From Pigmentiphaga kullae (GTDB lineage: Bacteria; Pseudomonadota; Gammaproteobacteria; Burkholderiales; Burkholderiaceae_B), in NCBI RefSeq assembly GCF_004216695.1, contig NZ_SGXC01000001.1:558001-622000 (forward strand): 64,000 bases of DNA, in the 5' to 3' direction. The position numbers were made by a program, and so were the translations under genes. A model generated the notes under the pieces. It worked only from the letters and a program-made list of their open reading frames with translations, made no database searches and was not told the DNA's origin. Shown piece after piece: positions 52,768 to 62,309 of this stretch (position 1 is its first letter; each line of letters starts with the position of its first letter).

Positions 52768-53784
52768 ATGCGCTACATCGACCTGGGCACAACCGGCCTG
52801 CGCGTCTCGCGGCTGGCATTCGGCGCCTCCAGCTACGGCTCGCGGGACTGGATGCCCTGGGCCTTGTCGGAAGACGACGCCCAGCCCCATTACCGCGCGG
52901 CGTTCGAGCACGGCTTCAACCTGTTCGACACCGCCGAGTCCTATTCCAGCGGCCTGAGCGAAGAGATCCTGGGCCGCGCCATCAAGCGCTACGGCACGGG
53001 CCGCGACAGGGTCGTCATCGCCACCAAGGTCGGCCTGGCCAGGGGCGAAGGCGTCAGCCACGGCCTGTCGCGCAAGCGCATCCGCCATGCCATCGACGAC
53101 AGCCTGCGGCGCCTGGGCACCGACTACATCGACCTCTACCAGATCCACCGGCTCGATCCCCACACGCCGCTGGAGGAAGTGATGCTGGCGCTGGACGACG
53201 TGGTGCGCGCCGGCAAGGCGCTGTACATCGGCGCCAGCAGCATGCACGCGTGGCAATTCGCGACCTTGCAGCAACTGGCCGGACGCGACGGGCTGACGCG
53301 GTTCTCGACCATGCAGAACAAGTACAACCTGCTGTACCGGGAAGAAGAGCGCGAGACCCTGCCGCTGTGCCTGCACCAGAACGTGGCGGTGCTGCCCTAC
53401 AGCCCCCTGGCGCGCGGCCTGCTGGCCGGCAGCCGCCGGCAGGACACCGAACGTTCGCGTGTGGTTCGCGACTTCGCACGGCCCGAGGACGAGCAGGTGG
53501 TGGACCGCGTCATCCAGGTCGCCGCCGAACGCGGCGCCAAGCCGGCGCAGATCGCGCTGGCCTGGCTGCTGCACAACCCCGCGGTGACCGCGCCCATCGT
53601 CGGCGCCACGCGCGCCGGCCACCTGGACGATGCCGTGGCGGCGCTGGACATCGCGCTCAGCGCCGAGGAGCTGGAACGGCTGGAAGCGCCTTACGTGCCG
53701 CAGCAGGTGCAACTGGACCGGAACGTGGCGCCCGCGCCCGGCCAGACTGCCTCGCCCGATCTGCTGCCGCTGTTCCGCCGCTAG
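52768..53784 (+). CDS. Aldo/keto reductase, potassium-channel-beta-subunit-like
   Basis: 338 residues. The tetrad is Asp/Tyr in LFDTAESYSSG, Lys in IATKVGLA and His in YQIHRLDPH. The middle NKYNLLYREEERETLPLC and the end VGATRAGHLDDAVAAL fit the YghZ/Kv-beta branch of AKRs. A cytoplasmic NADPH-dependent reductase; substrate unknown. It is divergent from the sulfonate-type operon and might share a regulator with it. Confidence 0.93.
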   Translation: MRYIDLGTTGLRVSRLAFGASSYGSRDWMPWALSEDDAQPHYRAAFEHGFNLFDTAESYSSGLSEEILGRAIKRYGTGRDRVVIATKVGLARGEGVSHGLSRKRIRHAIDDSLRRLGTDYIDLYQIHRLDPHTPLEEVMLALDDVVRAGKALYIGASSMHAWQFATLQQLAGRDGLTRFSTMQNKYNLLYREEERETLPLCLHQNVAVLPYSPLARGLLAGSRRQDTERSRVVRDFARPEDEQVVDRVIQVAAERGAKPAQIALAWLLHNPAVTAPIVGATRAGHLDDAVAALDIALSAEELERLEAPYVPQQVQLDRNVAPAPGQTASPDLLPLFRR

Positions 53785-53846
53785 CCTATCCGGCGGCGGT
53801 GCGCGGCACGCCGCTTGCTGCGGGACGTGCTTTCAGGAGACATCCC

Positions 53847-54077
53847 ATGAAAGACCGCCCGTCCGACACGCCTGCCAAACCCCCCACTGTCATACGCGAA
53901 CGGCCGGCCGATCCCAACTGGCTCGGCGTCGGTTCCGAGGGAGAACGACGCCCGCGCGAGCCGGTCGAGCCGCAAGCCGGCTCGGAACCCGCCGACGTCG
54001 GCCGGAAGATGCCCGGCGAAGTTCCGCCCGCGGGCAAGCCGCCCGCTCGCCAGGGCCGTGATCCCGACCTGGCCTGA
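53847..54077 (+). CDS. Small proline-rich disordered protein
   Basis: 76 residues, rich in Pro, Arg, Glu and Gly (RPSDTPAKPPTVIRERPADP), with no hydrophobic core, signal or membrane span. AGGAGACATCCC precedes the ATG, a strong ribosome site, which is the main reason to call it. It begins 62 bases after the aldo/keto reductase stop. It converges on another small hydrophilic gene with six bases between. Function unknown. Confidence 0.6.
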   Translation: MKDRPSDTPAKPPTVIRERPADPNWLGVGSEGERRPREPVEPQAGSEPADVGRKMPGEVPPAGKPPARQGRDPDLA

Positions 54078-54083
54078 GGCTCG

Positions 54084-54368
54084 TCAATCTTCCTCGTCTT
54101 GCCCGCTGCGCCGCTCGCTGCCCGCCGCGCCGTCGCTGCGCACCTCCACGTCGGCCCCCTGCTGGCCGCGCTGGGCTGGGGTGAAGTCGTCGGATCCGGG
54201 CAGCGTCCCGGTCCTGGCCTCCGTGCTGGCTTGCGCCGCTCCCTGGTCGAATTCCGTCGTCGCCCCTTCGGGACCAGGCGGGTGATCCATGTCCGGACGC
54301 GGGGCATCCTCGGACGAGACATGTTTCGGGCGCGGCGCGCCGGCATTGGGATCGGGAGGGGTTTTCAT
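54084..54368 (-). CDS. Small acidic disordered protein
   Basis: 94 residues, Pro/Glu/Asp/Gln-rich (KTPPDPNAGAPRPKHVSSED to GSERRSGQDEED), with no hydrophobic segment. AGGAG lies seven bases before the ATG at 54368. Composition is like short stress-associated hydrophilic proteins of the Burkholderiales, but no family is recognised. It is convergent with the similar 76-residue gene. Confidence 0.6.
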   Translation of the reverse strand: MKTPPDPNAGAPRPKHVSSEDAPRPDMDHPPGPEGATTEFDQGAAQASTEARTGTLPGSDDFTPAQRGQQGADVEVRSDGAAGSERRSGQDEED

Positions 54369-54498
54369 GGTCGGCTCCTGCTTGGATCGCGTCCGGGCAG
54401 CAGCATTCGTGCCCGCCATGATGGGCCGCCTTGCTCATCTGTAGCAAAATAGCGCCCATGCGGCCACGCGCCGCGCTTCTCGAATACCCGGATTCCCC

Positions 54499-55638
54499 AT
54501 GCCCGTCATCACCTGCATCGAAGACCTGCGCCAGCTCGCCCGAAAGCGCGTCCCGCGCGCCTTCTACGACTATGCCGACAGCGGTTCGTACACCGAGTGC
54601 ACCTACCGAGCCAATGCCGACGACCTGGCCGCCATCAAGCTGCGCCAGCGCGTCGCGATCAACGTCGACAACCGCTCCACCCGCAGCACCCTGCTCGGCC
54701 AGGAAGTCAGCATGCCGGTGGCGATCGCGCCGACCGGGCTCACGGGCATGCAATGGGCCGACGGGGAAATCCTGGGCGCGCAGGCCGCCGAGCAGTTCGG
54801 CATCCCCTTCACCCTGTCCACGATGAGCATCTGCTCGATCGAAGACGTGGCCGCCGCCACCACCAAGCCCTTCTGGTTCCAGCTCTACGTGATGCGCGAC
54901 CGCGAGTTCATCGCCGACCTGATCCAGCGCGCCAAGGCGGCCCGGTGTTCGGCTCTGGTGCTGACCCTGGACCTGCAGATCCTGGGCCAGCGCCACAAGG
55001 ACCTGAAGAACGGCATGACCGTGCCGCTGCGCCCCACTGTGGCCAACCTGCTGGACCTGGCCAGCAAGCCCGCCTGGGCGCTGCGCATGCTGGGCGCCCG
55101 GCGCCGGACCTTCGGCAACCTGGCCGGCCACGTCAAGGACGCCGCCGGCATCAACAGCCTGGCCCGCTGGACCGCCCGCCAGTTCGACCCCACGCTGTCC
55201 TGGAAGGACGTGGAGTGGATCAAGCAGCAATGGGGCGGCAAGCTCATCATGAAAGGCATCCTGGACCCCGAGGACGCGCGCATCGCCGCCTCGTGCGGCG
55301 CGGATGCGATCGTGGTCAGCAACCATGGCGGCCGCCAGCTCGACGGCGCGCTGTCGTCCATCGCCGCGCTGCCCGCCATCGTCGAGGCGGTGGGCGACCG
55401 CACCGAGGTCCTGTTCGACGGCGGCGTGCGCAGCGGGCAGGACGTGCTCAAGGCCCTGGCCCTGGGCGCGCGCGGCGCGATGATAGGCCGAGCCTTCCTG
55501 TACGGACTGGGCGCCATGGGGCGTCCCGGCGTCGATGCCGCGCTCGGTATCATCCAGCGCGAACTGGACGTCAGCATGGCCCTGACCGGCACGCGCACCA
55601 TAGACGAGATCGGCCCCAACATCCTGATCCGCCCCTGA
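54499..55638 (+). CDS. lldD: L-lactate dehydrogenase (FMN, cytochrome-linked)
   Basis: 379 residues of the FMN-dependent alpha-hydroxyacid dehydrogenase family. Landmarks: RVPRAFYDYADSGSYTE at the start, MPVAIAPTGLTGM, WFQLYVMRDR, VLTLDLQ and the active-site VVSNHGGRQLDG, followed by FDGGVRSGQDV for FMN binding. It oxidises L-lactate to pyruvate at the inner face of the membrane (EC 1.1.2.3). The ATG at 54499 has no strong ribosome site. It stands alone; no lactate permease or LldR is adjacent. Other hydroxyacid oxidases of the family, such as mandelate or glycolate, are less likely but possible. Confidence 0.92.
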   Translation: MPVITCIEDLRQLARKRVPRAFYDYADSGSYTECTYRANADDLAAIKLRQRVAINVDNRSTRSTLLGQEVSMPVAIAPTGLTGMQWADGEILGAQAAEQFGIPFTLSTMSICSIEDVAAATTKPFWFQLYVMRDREFIADLIQRAKAARCSALVLTLDLQILGQRHKDLKNGMTVPLRPTVANLLDLASKPAWALRMLGARRRTFGNLAGHVKDAAGINSLARWTARQFDPTLSWKDVEWIKQQWGGKLIMKGILDPEDARIAASCGADAIVVSNHGGRQLDGALSSIAALPAIVEAVGDRTEVLFDGGVRSGQDVLKALALGARGAMIGRAFLYGLGAMGRPGVDAALGIIQRELDVSMALTGTRTIDEIGPNILIRP

Positions 55639-55676
55639 CGAGAACCCAACCCCACCCACCCGTCCTGGAGAATCCC

Positions 55677-56099
55677 ATGAAGGTCCTGTTGCCCGGCCTG
55701 GCGGCCGCCCTGCTACTGGTGTCCGGCTGCGCCACCACCGAGGAAACCAATTCGGCCATACGGGCACGCTGGATCGGCCAGTCCACCGACGCCTTCTTTT
55801 CCCAATACGGCCCGCCCCAGCGCTCTTACAAGCTCAACGACGGCAGCTCCGTCTACAACTGGCGCGGCGGCGAGAAAAGCACCCAGCACGCCGCGCAATA
55901 CCGCGACGTGCCGCGCGACAAGGATTCCAAGAAGACCGACCGCGTGATGGTCTCGCCGGCCCGCACCGAAGAGCTGTTCTGCGAATTGCAGATCAACGCC
56001 GGCGCCAACGGCAGCATCACCGCCATCCAGACCACGCGCGAATCGTCCGGCGCCGGATTCAGCTTCTCGCGCTGCGCCGAGGTGTTCGAGAAACGCTAG
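55677..56099 (+). CDS. Small outer-membrane-type lipoprotein
   Basis: 140 residues. Lipobox LLVSGCATTEE gives lipidated Cys18. The mature part has SMFxYGPP-like FFSQYGPPQRSYKLNDGS, common to short lipoproteins with a beta-rich fold, and two later cysteines (ELFCEL and SRCAEV) that may form a disulfide. CTGGAG precedes the ATG at 55677. It follows lldD by 38 bases. Function unknown; the GPP-Y pattern recalls SmpA/OmlA-like folds. Confidence 0.82.
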   Translation: MKVLLPGLAAALLLVSGCATTEETNSAIRARWIGQSTDAFFSQYGPPQRSYKLNDGSSVYNWRGGEKSTQHAAQYRDVPRDKDSKKTDRVMVSPARTEELFCELQINAGANGSITAIQTTRESSGAGFSFSRCAEVFEKR

Positions 56100-56120
56100 G
56101 GCCTGCTCCCGCGGCGGCCA

Positions 56121-57557
56121 TCAAAGCACGGGCGCGAACAGCCGCGCCACGTGCATGACCACGCGCGGCAACAGGGGGATGGTCTCCCATTCGCCCTGCC
56201 CCACCTCCTTGGCCAACGCGAAATCGGCCAGCAGCATGGCTTGCGCCTGGGCCGCGAACCTCGGGCTGACGGTCAGCACGCTCAGTTCGAAATTGAGCCG
56301 GAACGAGCGATTGTCCAGGTTGGCGCTGCCCACCGCCACCGTGTCGTCGTCGATCAGCATGACCTTCTGGTGCAGGAACCCCGGCTGGTAGCGGTAGATC
56401 CGGACGCCCGCGCGCACGGCCTCGTAGGTGTGGAACAGCGAAGCCTGGTAGACCGTGAAATGATCCGGACGGCAGGGCAGCAGCACCCGTACGTCCACCC
56501 CGCGCAGCACCGCCAGCCGCAGCGCCGACTGCACGGCGGAATCGGGCACGAAGTACGGCGAGGTCAGCCAGATGCGGCGCTGCGCCGCCTGGATCGCCTG
56601 CACCATGAACAACGAACCGGTCTCCTGGTGATCGGCCGGCCCGCTGGCCACCGCCAGGCAGGTCATGTCACCGGGCTTCTCCTCGGGCATGGACAGCTCG
56701 GGCAGCTCCTGCGTGACCCAGTACCAGTCTTCGCTGAACGTGCGCTGGATCTGCGCCACGATGGGCCCGGCGAGACGGATGTGGGTATCCCGCCAGGGCG
56801 ACAGGCGCGAATTGCCGCCCAGGTAGTCCTCGCCCACGTTATGGCCGCCGACGAAGGCCACCTGCCCGTCGACCACGACGATCTTGCGGTGATTGCGGAA
56901 ATTCAGCTGGAAGCGGTTGCTGACGCGGCGCACCGAAAACGCATGGATCTGCACGCCGCCCGCGCGCAGGGACTCGACGTAGCGGCGGGCCAGCGCGTGG
57001 CTGCCGATGCCGTCGTACAGGAAATGGATCTTGACCCCATCCGCGGCGCGCGCCAGCAGGCGGCGGTGCAGTTCGCGCCCCAGCGGATCGTCGCGCACGA
57101 TGAAGAACTGCACGAGGACGTAGCGCCGCGCCCGGTCGATGGCCTCGAAGATCGCGTCGAAGGTTTCCCGTCCGTTCTCCAGCAGGCCGACCTGGTTGCC
57201 GGCCAGGAAGCGGCGGCCCATCAGCCGGTCCAGCGCCAGGAAGCGGTGCAGTTCCGGCTCCGTCGCGGCGTCGCGGCGCGCGGCCACCGTCAGTTGCGAC
57301 TGGTTGACGTCGGCCTCGGTGCGCGCGCGGGCCCGCGCGCTGTTGAACCGGTGTTCGTCCACGTAGCCGGCGAAACGGCTGCGGCCCAGGAACAGATAGG
57401 GAATCAGCGTCAGGTAAGGCACGGAAACCAGCGCCACGGCCCAGGCCACCGCGCCCTGCGAAGTGCGGGTGTTCATGATCGCGTGGCACGCGGCAACGAC
57501 GCCCAGCACGTGCAGGGTGGCGACCTCCAGACCGATCGACAGCAGACTTTCCGCCAT
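56121..57557 (-). CDS. cls: Cardiolipin synthase
   Basis: 478 residues. Two N-terminal membrane spans (about 5-25 and 35-58) anchor it in the inner membrane. Two phospholipase D HKD motifs follow: NHRKIVVVDGQVAFVGG near residue 220 and LHQKVMLIDDDTVAVGSAN near 395. It condenses two phosphatidylglycerols, or PG with another donor, to cardiolipin. This is the full ClsA-type length. It follows the peptide deformylase gene by 18 bases on the same strand. Confidence 0.94.
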   Translation of the reverse strand: MAESLLSIGLEVATLHVLGVVAACHAIMNTRTSQGAVAWAVALVSVPYLTLIPYLFLGRSRFAGYVDEHRFNSARARARTEADVNQSQLTVAARRDAATEPELHRFLALDRLMGRRFLAGNQVGLLENGRETFDAIFEAIDRARRYVLVQFFIVRDDPLGRELHRRLLARAADGVKIHFLYDGIGSHALARRYVESLRAGGVQIHAFSVRRVSNRFQLNFRNHRKIVVVDGQVAFVGGHNVGEDYLGGNSRLSPWRDTHIRLAGPIVAQIQRTFSEDWYWVTQELPELSMPEEKPGDMTCLAVASGPADHQETGSLFMVQAIQAAQRRIWLTSPYFVPDSAVQSALRLAVLRGVDVRVLLPCRPDHFTVYQASLFHTYEAVRAGVRIYRYQPGFLHQKVMLIDDDTVAVGSANLDNRSFRLNFELSVLTVSPRFAAQAQAMLLADFALAKEVGQGEWETIPLLPRVVMHVARLFAPVL

Positions 57558-57575
57558 GTTGGCGACCTCCCGGTA

Positions 57576-58109
57576 TCAGTCGTCGCTGTTCGGATCGAGA
57601 CCGGGAAACAGCACTTCGGTGAAGCCGAACTTCGAGAAATCCTCGATGCGCGACGGGTACAGGCGTCCGATCAGGTGGTCGCATTCATGCTGGACCACGC
57701 GTGCGTGAAAACCGTCGGCCACGCGATCGATGGGGACGCCGGCGGGGTCGACGCCGGTATAGCGGATGGCGACGTGGCGCGGCACCGCGCCGCGCAGCCC
57801 CGGCACCGAGAGACAGCCTTCCCACCCCTCTTCCTTTTCGTCGGACAAGGGCGTGATGACGGGATTGATGAGAATGGTGCGCGGCACGGCGGGCGCATCG
57901 GGATAGCGTTCGCTGCTGTCGAAACCGAATATCACGACCTGCAGGTCGACGCCGATCTGCGGCGCCGCCAGCCCCACGCCGCCGGCGGCCTCCATCGTAT
58001 CGAACATGTCCTGGATCAACGCATCGAGCGCTGGGGTCCCGGTTTCCTGGACCGGCTTGGCGACGCGCAGCAGGCGTTCGTCGCCCATCTTCAGTATTTC
58101 GCGGATCAT
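57576..58109 (-). CDS. def: Peptide deformylase
   Basis: 177 residues. All three family motifs are present: [18 protein letters not shown] with the metal-binding Cys, and QHECDHLIG with the two metal His and the catalytic Glu. It removes the formyl group from nascent proteins. The ATG at 58109 gives the usual [13 protein letters not shown] start. It is not beside fmt as in the housekeeping arrangement, so it may be a second deformylase; the housekeeping copy could be elsewhere in the genome. Confidence 0.96.
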   Translation of the reverse strand: MIREILKMGDERLLRVAKPVQETGTPALDALIQDMFDTMEAAGGVGLAAPQIGVDLQVVIFGFDSSERYPDAPAVPRTILINPVITPLSDEKEEGWEGCLSVPGLRGAVPRHVAIRYTGVDPAGVPIDRVADGFHARVVQHECDHLIGRLYPSRIEDFSKFGFTEVLFPGLDPNSDD

Positions 58110-58210
58110 GGAACTGCCCTGGAACGGTCCTGCCGGGCCCTTTGCCCGGGGGGTGCCTACCCGGATTGTGCCAGATCGGCACCGCCGCGCCAGGCCGCGG
58201 CGGTACCGGC

Positions 58211-58834
58211 TCAGGCCAGCTTCTGCTGGAGCACGCCCTGCGCCGACGGCCGGCTGCTGACGCGCTTGTGCCATTGCGCCAGCAGCGGCGTGGCCGGACG
58301 CTCGATGGGCAGCAGGAACCAACGGTCGACGGCACAGCCGACGGCGATGTCGCCGATGGTGAAACGGTCGCCCGCCAGGTACTGGCGCCCGTCGGCCAGG
58401 AACTTCTCCAGCAGCAGGATCAGCCTGTTGCCGCGCGCCACGGATTCGGCGATGGCCTGGGGGTTGCGCTTGTCTTCCGGCGTGCGGATCAGGCCGATGA
58501 AGGCCGGCGCCATGGCAGGCGCGAATTCGGTGGCCTGCCAGTCCAGCCAGCGGTCGCTCAGGCCGCGCTCGCGCGGGTCGGTGGGCCACAGCGTGCCGGC
58601 GCCGTACTGGGCGGCCAGGTAGCGCACGATGGAGTTCGATTCCCACAGGATGTAGCCGTTGTCGTCCAGCGTGGGGATCTTGCTGTTGGGGTTCAGGGCC
58701 ACGTACTCGGGCTTGTCCAGCCCGCCATAGGGGCCGCCCACGTCGATGCGATTGAACTCCAGCCCCAGTTCGCGCGCGGCCCACACCGCCTTCGAAACGT
58801 TGATGGAAGTCAGGCGGCCCCAGATGGTCATCAT
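58211..58834 (-). CDS. Glutathione S-transferase family protein
   Basis: 207 residues. The N-terminal domain shows [31 protein letters not shown] with the cis-Pro and [15 protein letters not shown]; the C-terminal helical domain has [15 protein letters not shown]. The early SINVSKA pattern fits the beta/theta-like GSTs with a Ser catalytic residue. The ATG at 58834 follows GGAG by nine bases. It lies between CbiX and peptide deformylase; the substrate is unknown. Confidence 0.93.
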   Translation of the reverse strand: MMTIWGRLTSINVSKAVWAARELGLEFNRIDVGGPYGGLDKPEYVALNPNSKIPTLDDNGYILWESNSIVRYLAAQYGAGTLWPTDPRERGLSDRWLDWQATEFAPAMAPAFIGLIRTPEDKRNPQAIAESVARGNRLILLLEKFLADGRQYLAGDRFTIGDIAVGCAVDRWFLLPIERPATPLLAQWHKRVSSRPSAQGVLQQKLA

Positions 58835-58885
58835 GGTGGAAATCTCCGTGTACGGGTGCAAGGGATTCGAAAGAAGGAAAACACG

Positions 58886-59278
58886 CTAGGCCGGCGGGGC
58901 CGGATCCGCGGCCGGGCGCAGGGCCGCCTCGGCCACGGCGTCCAGCACGCCGGGTAGTTCGGACAACACCGGCAGCGACGCGAACCGCAACGCGGGATAC
59001 GCCGCCCGCGCCTCGTCCAGCAGGCGCGCCAGGTCGCGCGTCACGTGCGCGCCCGCCGCCCAGAATACCGGCAGGACGATGACCTCGGCCACGCCCCGGC
59101 CGGCCAGGACGGCGATGGCCTCGGGCAGGGTGGGCGGCATCAATTCCAGGAATGCGATTTCGACCGGCGTGGCGGGATCGCGCATGCGCAGCGCCTGGGC
59201 CAGGCCGTCCATGGGCCGCGCCCATTGCGGGTCGCGCGAACCATGCGCGAACAGGACGATGCCCCGGCGCGGCGTCAT
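58886..59278 (-). CDS. cbiX: CbiX/SirB-type sirohydrochlorin chelatase
   Basis: 130 residues, single-domain small chelatase. The motif [13 protein letters not shown] at the N-terminus carries the metal-binding His, and [18 protein letters not shown] the second His. It inserts cobalt or iron into sirohydrochlorin in B12 or siroheme synthesis. Its start overlaps the YbiB-like gene stop by ATGA (59275-59278), so the two are translationally coupled. No other tetrapyrrole genes are nearby; iron for siroheme is as likely as cobalt. Confidence 0.88.
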   Translation of the reverse strand: MTPRRGIVLFAHGSRDPQWARPMDGLAQALRMRDPATPVEIAFLELMPPTLPEAIAVLAGRGVAEVIVLPVFWAAGAHVTRDLARLLDEARAAYPALRFASLPVLSELPGVLDAVAEAALRPAADPAPPA

Positions 59279-60243
59279 GCGGCCTGCTCCAGGCGCGCCG
59301 CGGCGGCGACGATGGCGTCGCGCTGGGCCGCGATGGCGGCCGGCAGCGGTTCCTGTCCCTGCTGGATGGCGCGCACCCAGGCCGCCGTGGCGGCGGCCTC
59401 GCGCGCGGGCAGGGCCGGCAGTTCGGCCTCGGCGCGCTCGGCGCCCTCGACCGCGGTGGTCTCGATGCCGTCCAGCCAGCGCGCGATGCGCTGCGGGCGC
59501 CGGGTGTTGGCGACCGCCTCGCCCTCGGTGGCGCGCATCAGCAGCGCCGCCTCGCGCCGCAGCGCGAACAGCTCGGCCAGCATGGCGCCGAATTCGGGAT
59601 GGGTATAGGCGGACAACAGCAGGCTGGGACCCTGCACCGGGCGCAGCAGCTTGGCCAGCGTGTGCGCGACGTTGCGCACGCCCAGGATGCGGCGCAGGCT
59701 CACGAGCCAGGCCAGCCCCGGACTGACGACGGCCAGCGGCAGATAGGCCAGCCCTCGATCGCCCAGCGCGCGCGAAGCGGCGCCGGCATCGGGCGAGGCC
59801 TCGATGCCGAGCTGCTCCAGGATATCGATGGTAGGCACGCGCGCGGCGTTCGAACCCGCGCCCGGCCGGGCCGGATCGGAGGCCTGCCCGTGCAGCAGCA
59901 CCGGCAGGCCGGCCTGCGCCACGGTCCAGGCCAGCAGCGGCACGAGGTTGGGCGCGTGGCGCGAACCGTTATAGGTGGGCAGGACCACCACGGGCCGCCC
60001 GGGGGGGGCCTCGACGCGCGTCATCCGCGCCTGCGCCGCGTCCAGGAAGCCGGCCACCTCGGACACGGACTCGCCCTTCATGCGCAGGGCCAGCAGCACC
60101 GCGCCCAGCTCCAGCTCGGACACCCGGCCATCCAGGATGGCGCCCATCAATTCGCCGGCCTGATCGCGCGCCAGTGCGCGCGAGCCGTCCTTGCCGCGGC
60201 CGATCTCGCGTATCAGCGGTGCGCAGGCATAGGGTTCGGTCAT
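59275..60243 (-). CDS. ybiB: YbiB/TrpD2-family DNA-binding protein
   Basis: 322 residues with the anthranilate phosphoribosyltransferase-like fold: an N-terminal helical domain ([20 protein letters not shown]) and a C-terminal domain in which the phosphoribosyl loop is altered ([15 protein letters not shown] instead of the GTGGD motif). This is the TrpD2/YbiB group, in E. coli a non-sequence-specific DNA-binding protein of the SOS regulon rather than a transferase. It ends ATGA-coupled to cbiX, and starts 10 bases after the IclR gene stop. Confidence 0.88.
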   Translation of the reverse strand: MTEPYACAPLIREIGRGKDGSRALARDQAGELMGAILDGRVSELELGAVLLALRMKGESVSEVAGFLDAAQARMTRVEAPPGRPVVVLPTYNGSRHAPNLVPLLAWTVAQAGLPVLLHGQASDPARPGAGSNAARVPTIDILEQLGIEASPDAGAASRALGDRGLAYLPLAVVSPGLAWLVSLRRILGVRNVAHTLAKLLRPVQGPSLLLSAYTHPEFGAMLAELFALRREAALLMRATEGEAVANTRRPQRIARWLDGIETTAVEGAERAEAELPALPAREAAATAAWVRAIQQGQEPLPAAIAAQRDAIVAAAARLEQAA

Positions 60244-60253
60244 GGGCGCTCCA

Positions 60254-61114
60254 TTACACGCGCTTCATCAAGTCGTTGATGCGCTCGGCGGCGCGGGACA
60301 ACAGCGGCAGCAGTTCGTCCTGCATCTGCCGCGCCGTCACCAGGTGCGCCTGGCCGCTCAGGTTCAGGGCCGCCACCGTGCGGCCGCTGCGATCGCGGAT
60401 GGGCGCGGCGATGGCGACCAGCCCCGTTTCCAGTTCCCGGTCCACCAGCGACCAGCCCTGCTCGCGCACCTTCAGGATGGCGGCCTTGAGCTGCGCCGGA
60501 TCGGTCACCGTCAACGGCGTATGGGCCCGCAGGTCGGACCTGGCCAGCGCCGCGTCGATCTCGGCGTCGGCCAGGCCGGCCAACAGCACGCGCCCCATGG
60601 CCGAGCAGTAGGCGGGCAGGCGGCTGCCTATCCCGAGGTTGATGGACATGATGCGCCCGGTCGGAATGCGCAGCACGTAGACGATGTCGGTCCCGTCCAG
60701 CACGGTGGCCGAGCAGGACTGGTGCGCCTCGTTGGTCAGTTGCTCCATGATGGGCTCGGCCAGGTCCCAGAACGGCATGGAGGTCAGGTAGGCGAAGCCC
60801 AGCTCAAGGATGCGGGGCGTGAGCCGGAACTGCCGGCCTTCCGCGGCCACGTAGCCCAGCTGCACCAGCGTCAGCAGGATGCGGCGCGCGCCCGCCCGCG
60901 TCAACCCGGCGGCCTCGGCCACCTCGGTCAGGGTCATGGCGGGCCGTTCGGCGTTGAAGGCCCGGATGACGGCCAGTCCGCGCGCGAAGGACTGCACGTA
61001 GGCATCGCTGGGCTTGACCGCGTCGCTTTCGGCGCCCGCGGACACGCGGGCAGCCCCCGGGCTGCCCGCGTCGATGCCGGCCGGCTTGCCGCCGGCCGAA
61101 GGGTGTTGCGTCAT
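60254..61114 (-). CDS. IclR-family transcriptional regulator (PcaR/PobR-like)
   Basis: 286 residues. A low-complexity N-terminal tail (about 35 residues) precedes SFARGLAVIRAFN and the winged helix-turn-helix MTLTEVAEAAGLTRAGARRI, then the IclR effector domain. It resembles the PcaR/PobR/CatR IclR activators of protocatechuate and beta-ketoadipate genes. It follows the thiolase by 13 bases on the same strand, which fits control of a beta-ketoadipate-type or fatty-acid thiolase. It probably regulates its own operon. Confidence 0.92.
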   Translation of the reverse strand: MTQHPSAGGKPAGIDAGSPGAARVSAGAESDAVKPSDAYVQSFARGLAVIRAFNAERPAMTLTEVAEAAGLTRAGARRILLTLVQLGYVAAEGRQFRLTPRILELGFAYLTSMPFWDLAEPIMEQLTNEAHQSCSATVLDGTDIVYVLRIPTGRIMSINLGIGSRLPAYCSAMGRVLLAGLADAEIDAALARSDLRAHTPLTVTDPAQLKAAILKVREQGWSLVDRELETGLVAIAAPIRDRSGRTVAALNLSGQAHLVTARQMQDELLPLLSRAAERINDLMKRV

Positions 61115-61127
61115 GCAGCCCTGGCGA

Positions 61128-62309
61128 TCAGATCAGTTCGAAAGCCATGGCCGTGGCTTCGCCCCCGCCTATGCACAGCGAGGCCACGCCGCGCCTGGCC
61201 TTGCGCTGGCGCATCGCCCCCAGCAGGGTGGCGATCAGCCGCGCGCCGCTGGCGCCGATGGGGTGGCCCAGGGCGGTGGCGCCGCCATGCACGTTGACCT
61301 TCTCGTGCGGCAGCTTGTGCTCGGCCATCGCGGCCATGGTCACCACGGCAAAGGCTTCGTTGATCTCGTACAGGTCGACGTCGCCCGGCTTCCAGCCGGT
61401 CTTGGCGAACAGCGTGGCCAGCGCGCCCACCGGCGCGGTGGTGAACCATTGCGGCTCCTGCGAATGCTGCGCGTGGGCGACCACGCGGGCCAGCGGCGTG
61501 ACGCCCAGCTTTTCGGCGGTGGAAGCGCGCATCAGGACCAGGGCGGCGGCGCCGTCCGAGATCGACGAGGAGTTGGCGGCGGTAACGGTGCCGTCCTTCT
61601 TGAACGCCGGCTTGAGGGTGGGGATCTTCTCGGGCATGGCCTTGTAGGGAGCCTCGTCGCGCGCGATGATCTTCTCGCCCTTGCGGTCGGCCACGGTGAC
61701 CGGCGCGATTTCCCATTCGAAGCTGCCGTCCTCGCTGGCGGCCTTGGCGCGGCGCAGCGACTCGAGCGAATAGGCGTCCTGCTGTTCGCGGGTGAAGCTG
61801 TACTTGGCGGCGCAGTCCTCGGCGAACACGCCCATGGCGCGGCCCTTGTCATAGGCGTCTTCCAGGCCGTCCATCGCCATGTGGTCGTACATGGTGGCGT
61901 GGCCGTAGCGGTATCCCTGGCGCGCCTTGGGCAGCAGGTAGGGGGCGTTGCTCATGCTTTCCATGCCGCCCGCCAGCGCGACCTGGGCGCTGCCCGCCAA
62001 CAGCAGGTCGTGCGCCAGCATCGTGGCCTTCATGCCCGACCCGCAGATCTTGTTGATGGTGGAACAACTGGTGCCGAGCGGCAGGCCCGCGCCCAGCGCG
62101 GCCTGGCGGGCCGGAGCCTGGCCCTGGCCGGCTTGCAGCACGTTGCCCATCAGCACTTCCTGGATCTGTTCGGGCTTCAGGCCCGAACGCTCGATCGCCG
62201 CCTTGATGGCGATTGCGCCCAACTGGTTGGCGGAAAGCCCTGAAAGCTCGCCCAACATGGCGCCCATGGGGGTACGGGCGGCCGATACGATAACAACGGG
62301 ATCCGACAT
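61128..62309 (-). CDS. Acetyl-CoA C-acetyltransferase (thiolase)
   Basis: 393 residues, biosynthetic-type thiolase length. Active-site Cys lies in TINKICGSGMKATM near residue 88; NEAFA, GGATALGHPIGASGAR with the catalytic His and CIGGGEATAM with the second Cys complete the site. It interconverts two acetyl-CoA and acetoacetyl-CoA, or cleaves other 3-oxoacyl-CoAs such as beta-ketoadipyl-CoA. AGGAG precedes the ATG at 62309. The adjacent PcaR-like IclR is compatible with an aromatic-pathway role; a PhaA-type role in PHB synthesis is equally plausible. Confidence 0.94.
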   Translation of the reverse strand: MSDPVVIVSAARTPMGAMLGELSGLSANQLGAIAIKAAIERSGLKPEQIQEVLMGNVLQAGQGQAPARQAALGAGLPLGTSCSTINKICGSGMKATMLAHDLLLAGSAQVALAGGMESMSNAPYLLPKARQGYRYGHATMYDHMAMDGLEDAYDKGRAMGVFAEDCAAKYSFTREQQDAYSLESLRRAKAASEDGSFEWEIAPVTVADRKGEKIIARDEAPYKAMPEKIPTLKPAFKKDGTVTAANSSSISDGAAALVLMRASTAEKLGVTPLARVVAHAQHSQEPQWFTTAPVGALATLFAKTGWKPGDVDLYEINEAFAVVTMAAMAEHKLPHEKVNVHGGATALGHPIGASGARLIATLLGAMRQRKARRGVASLCIGGGEATAMAFELI

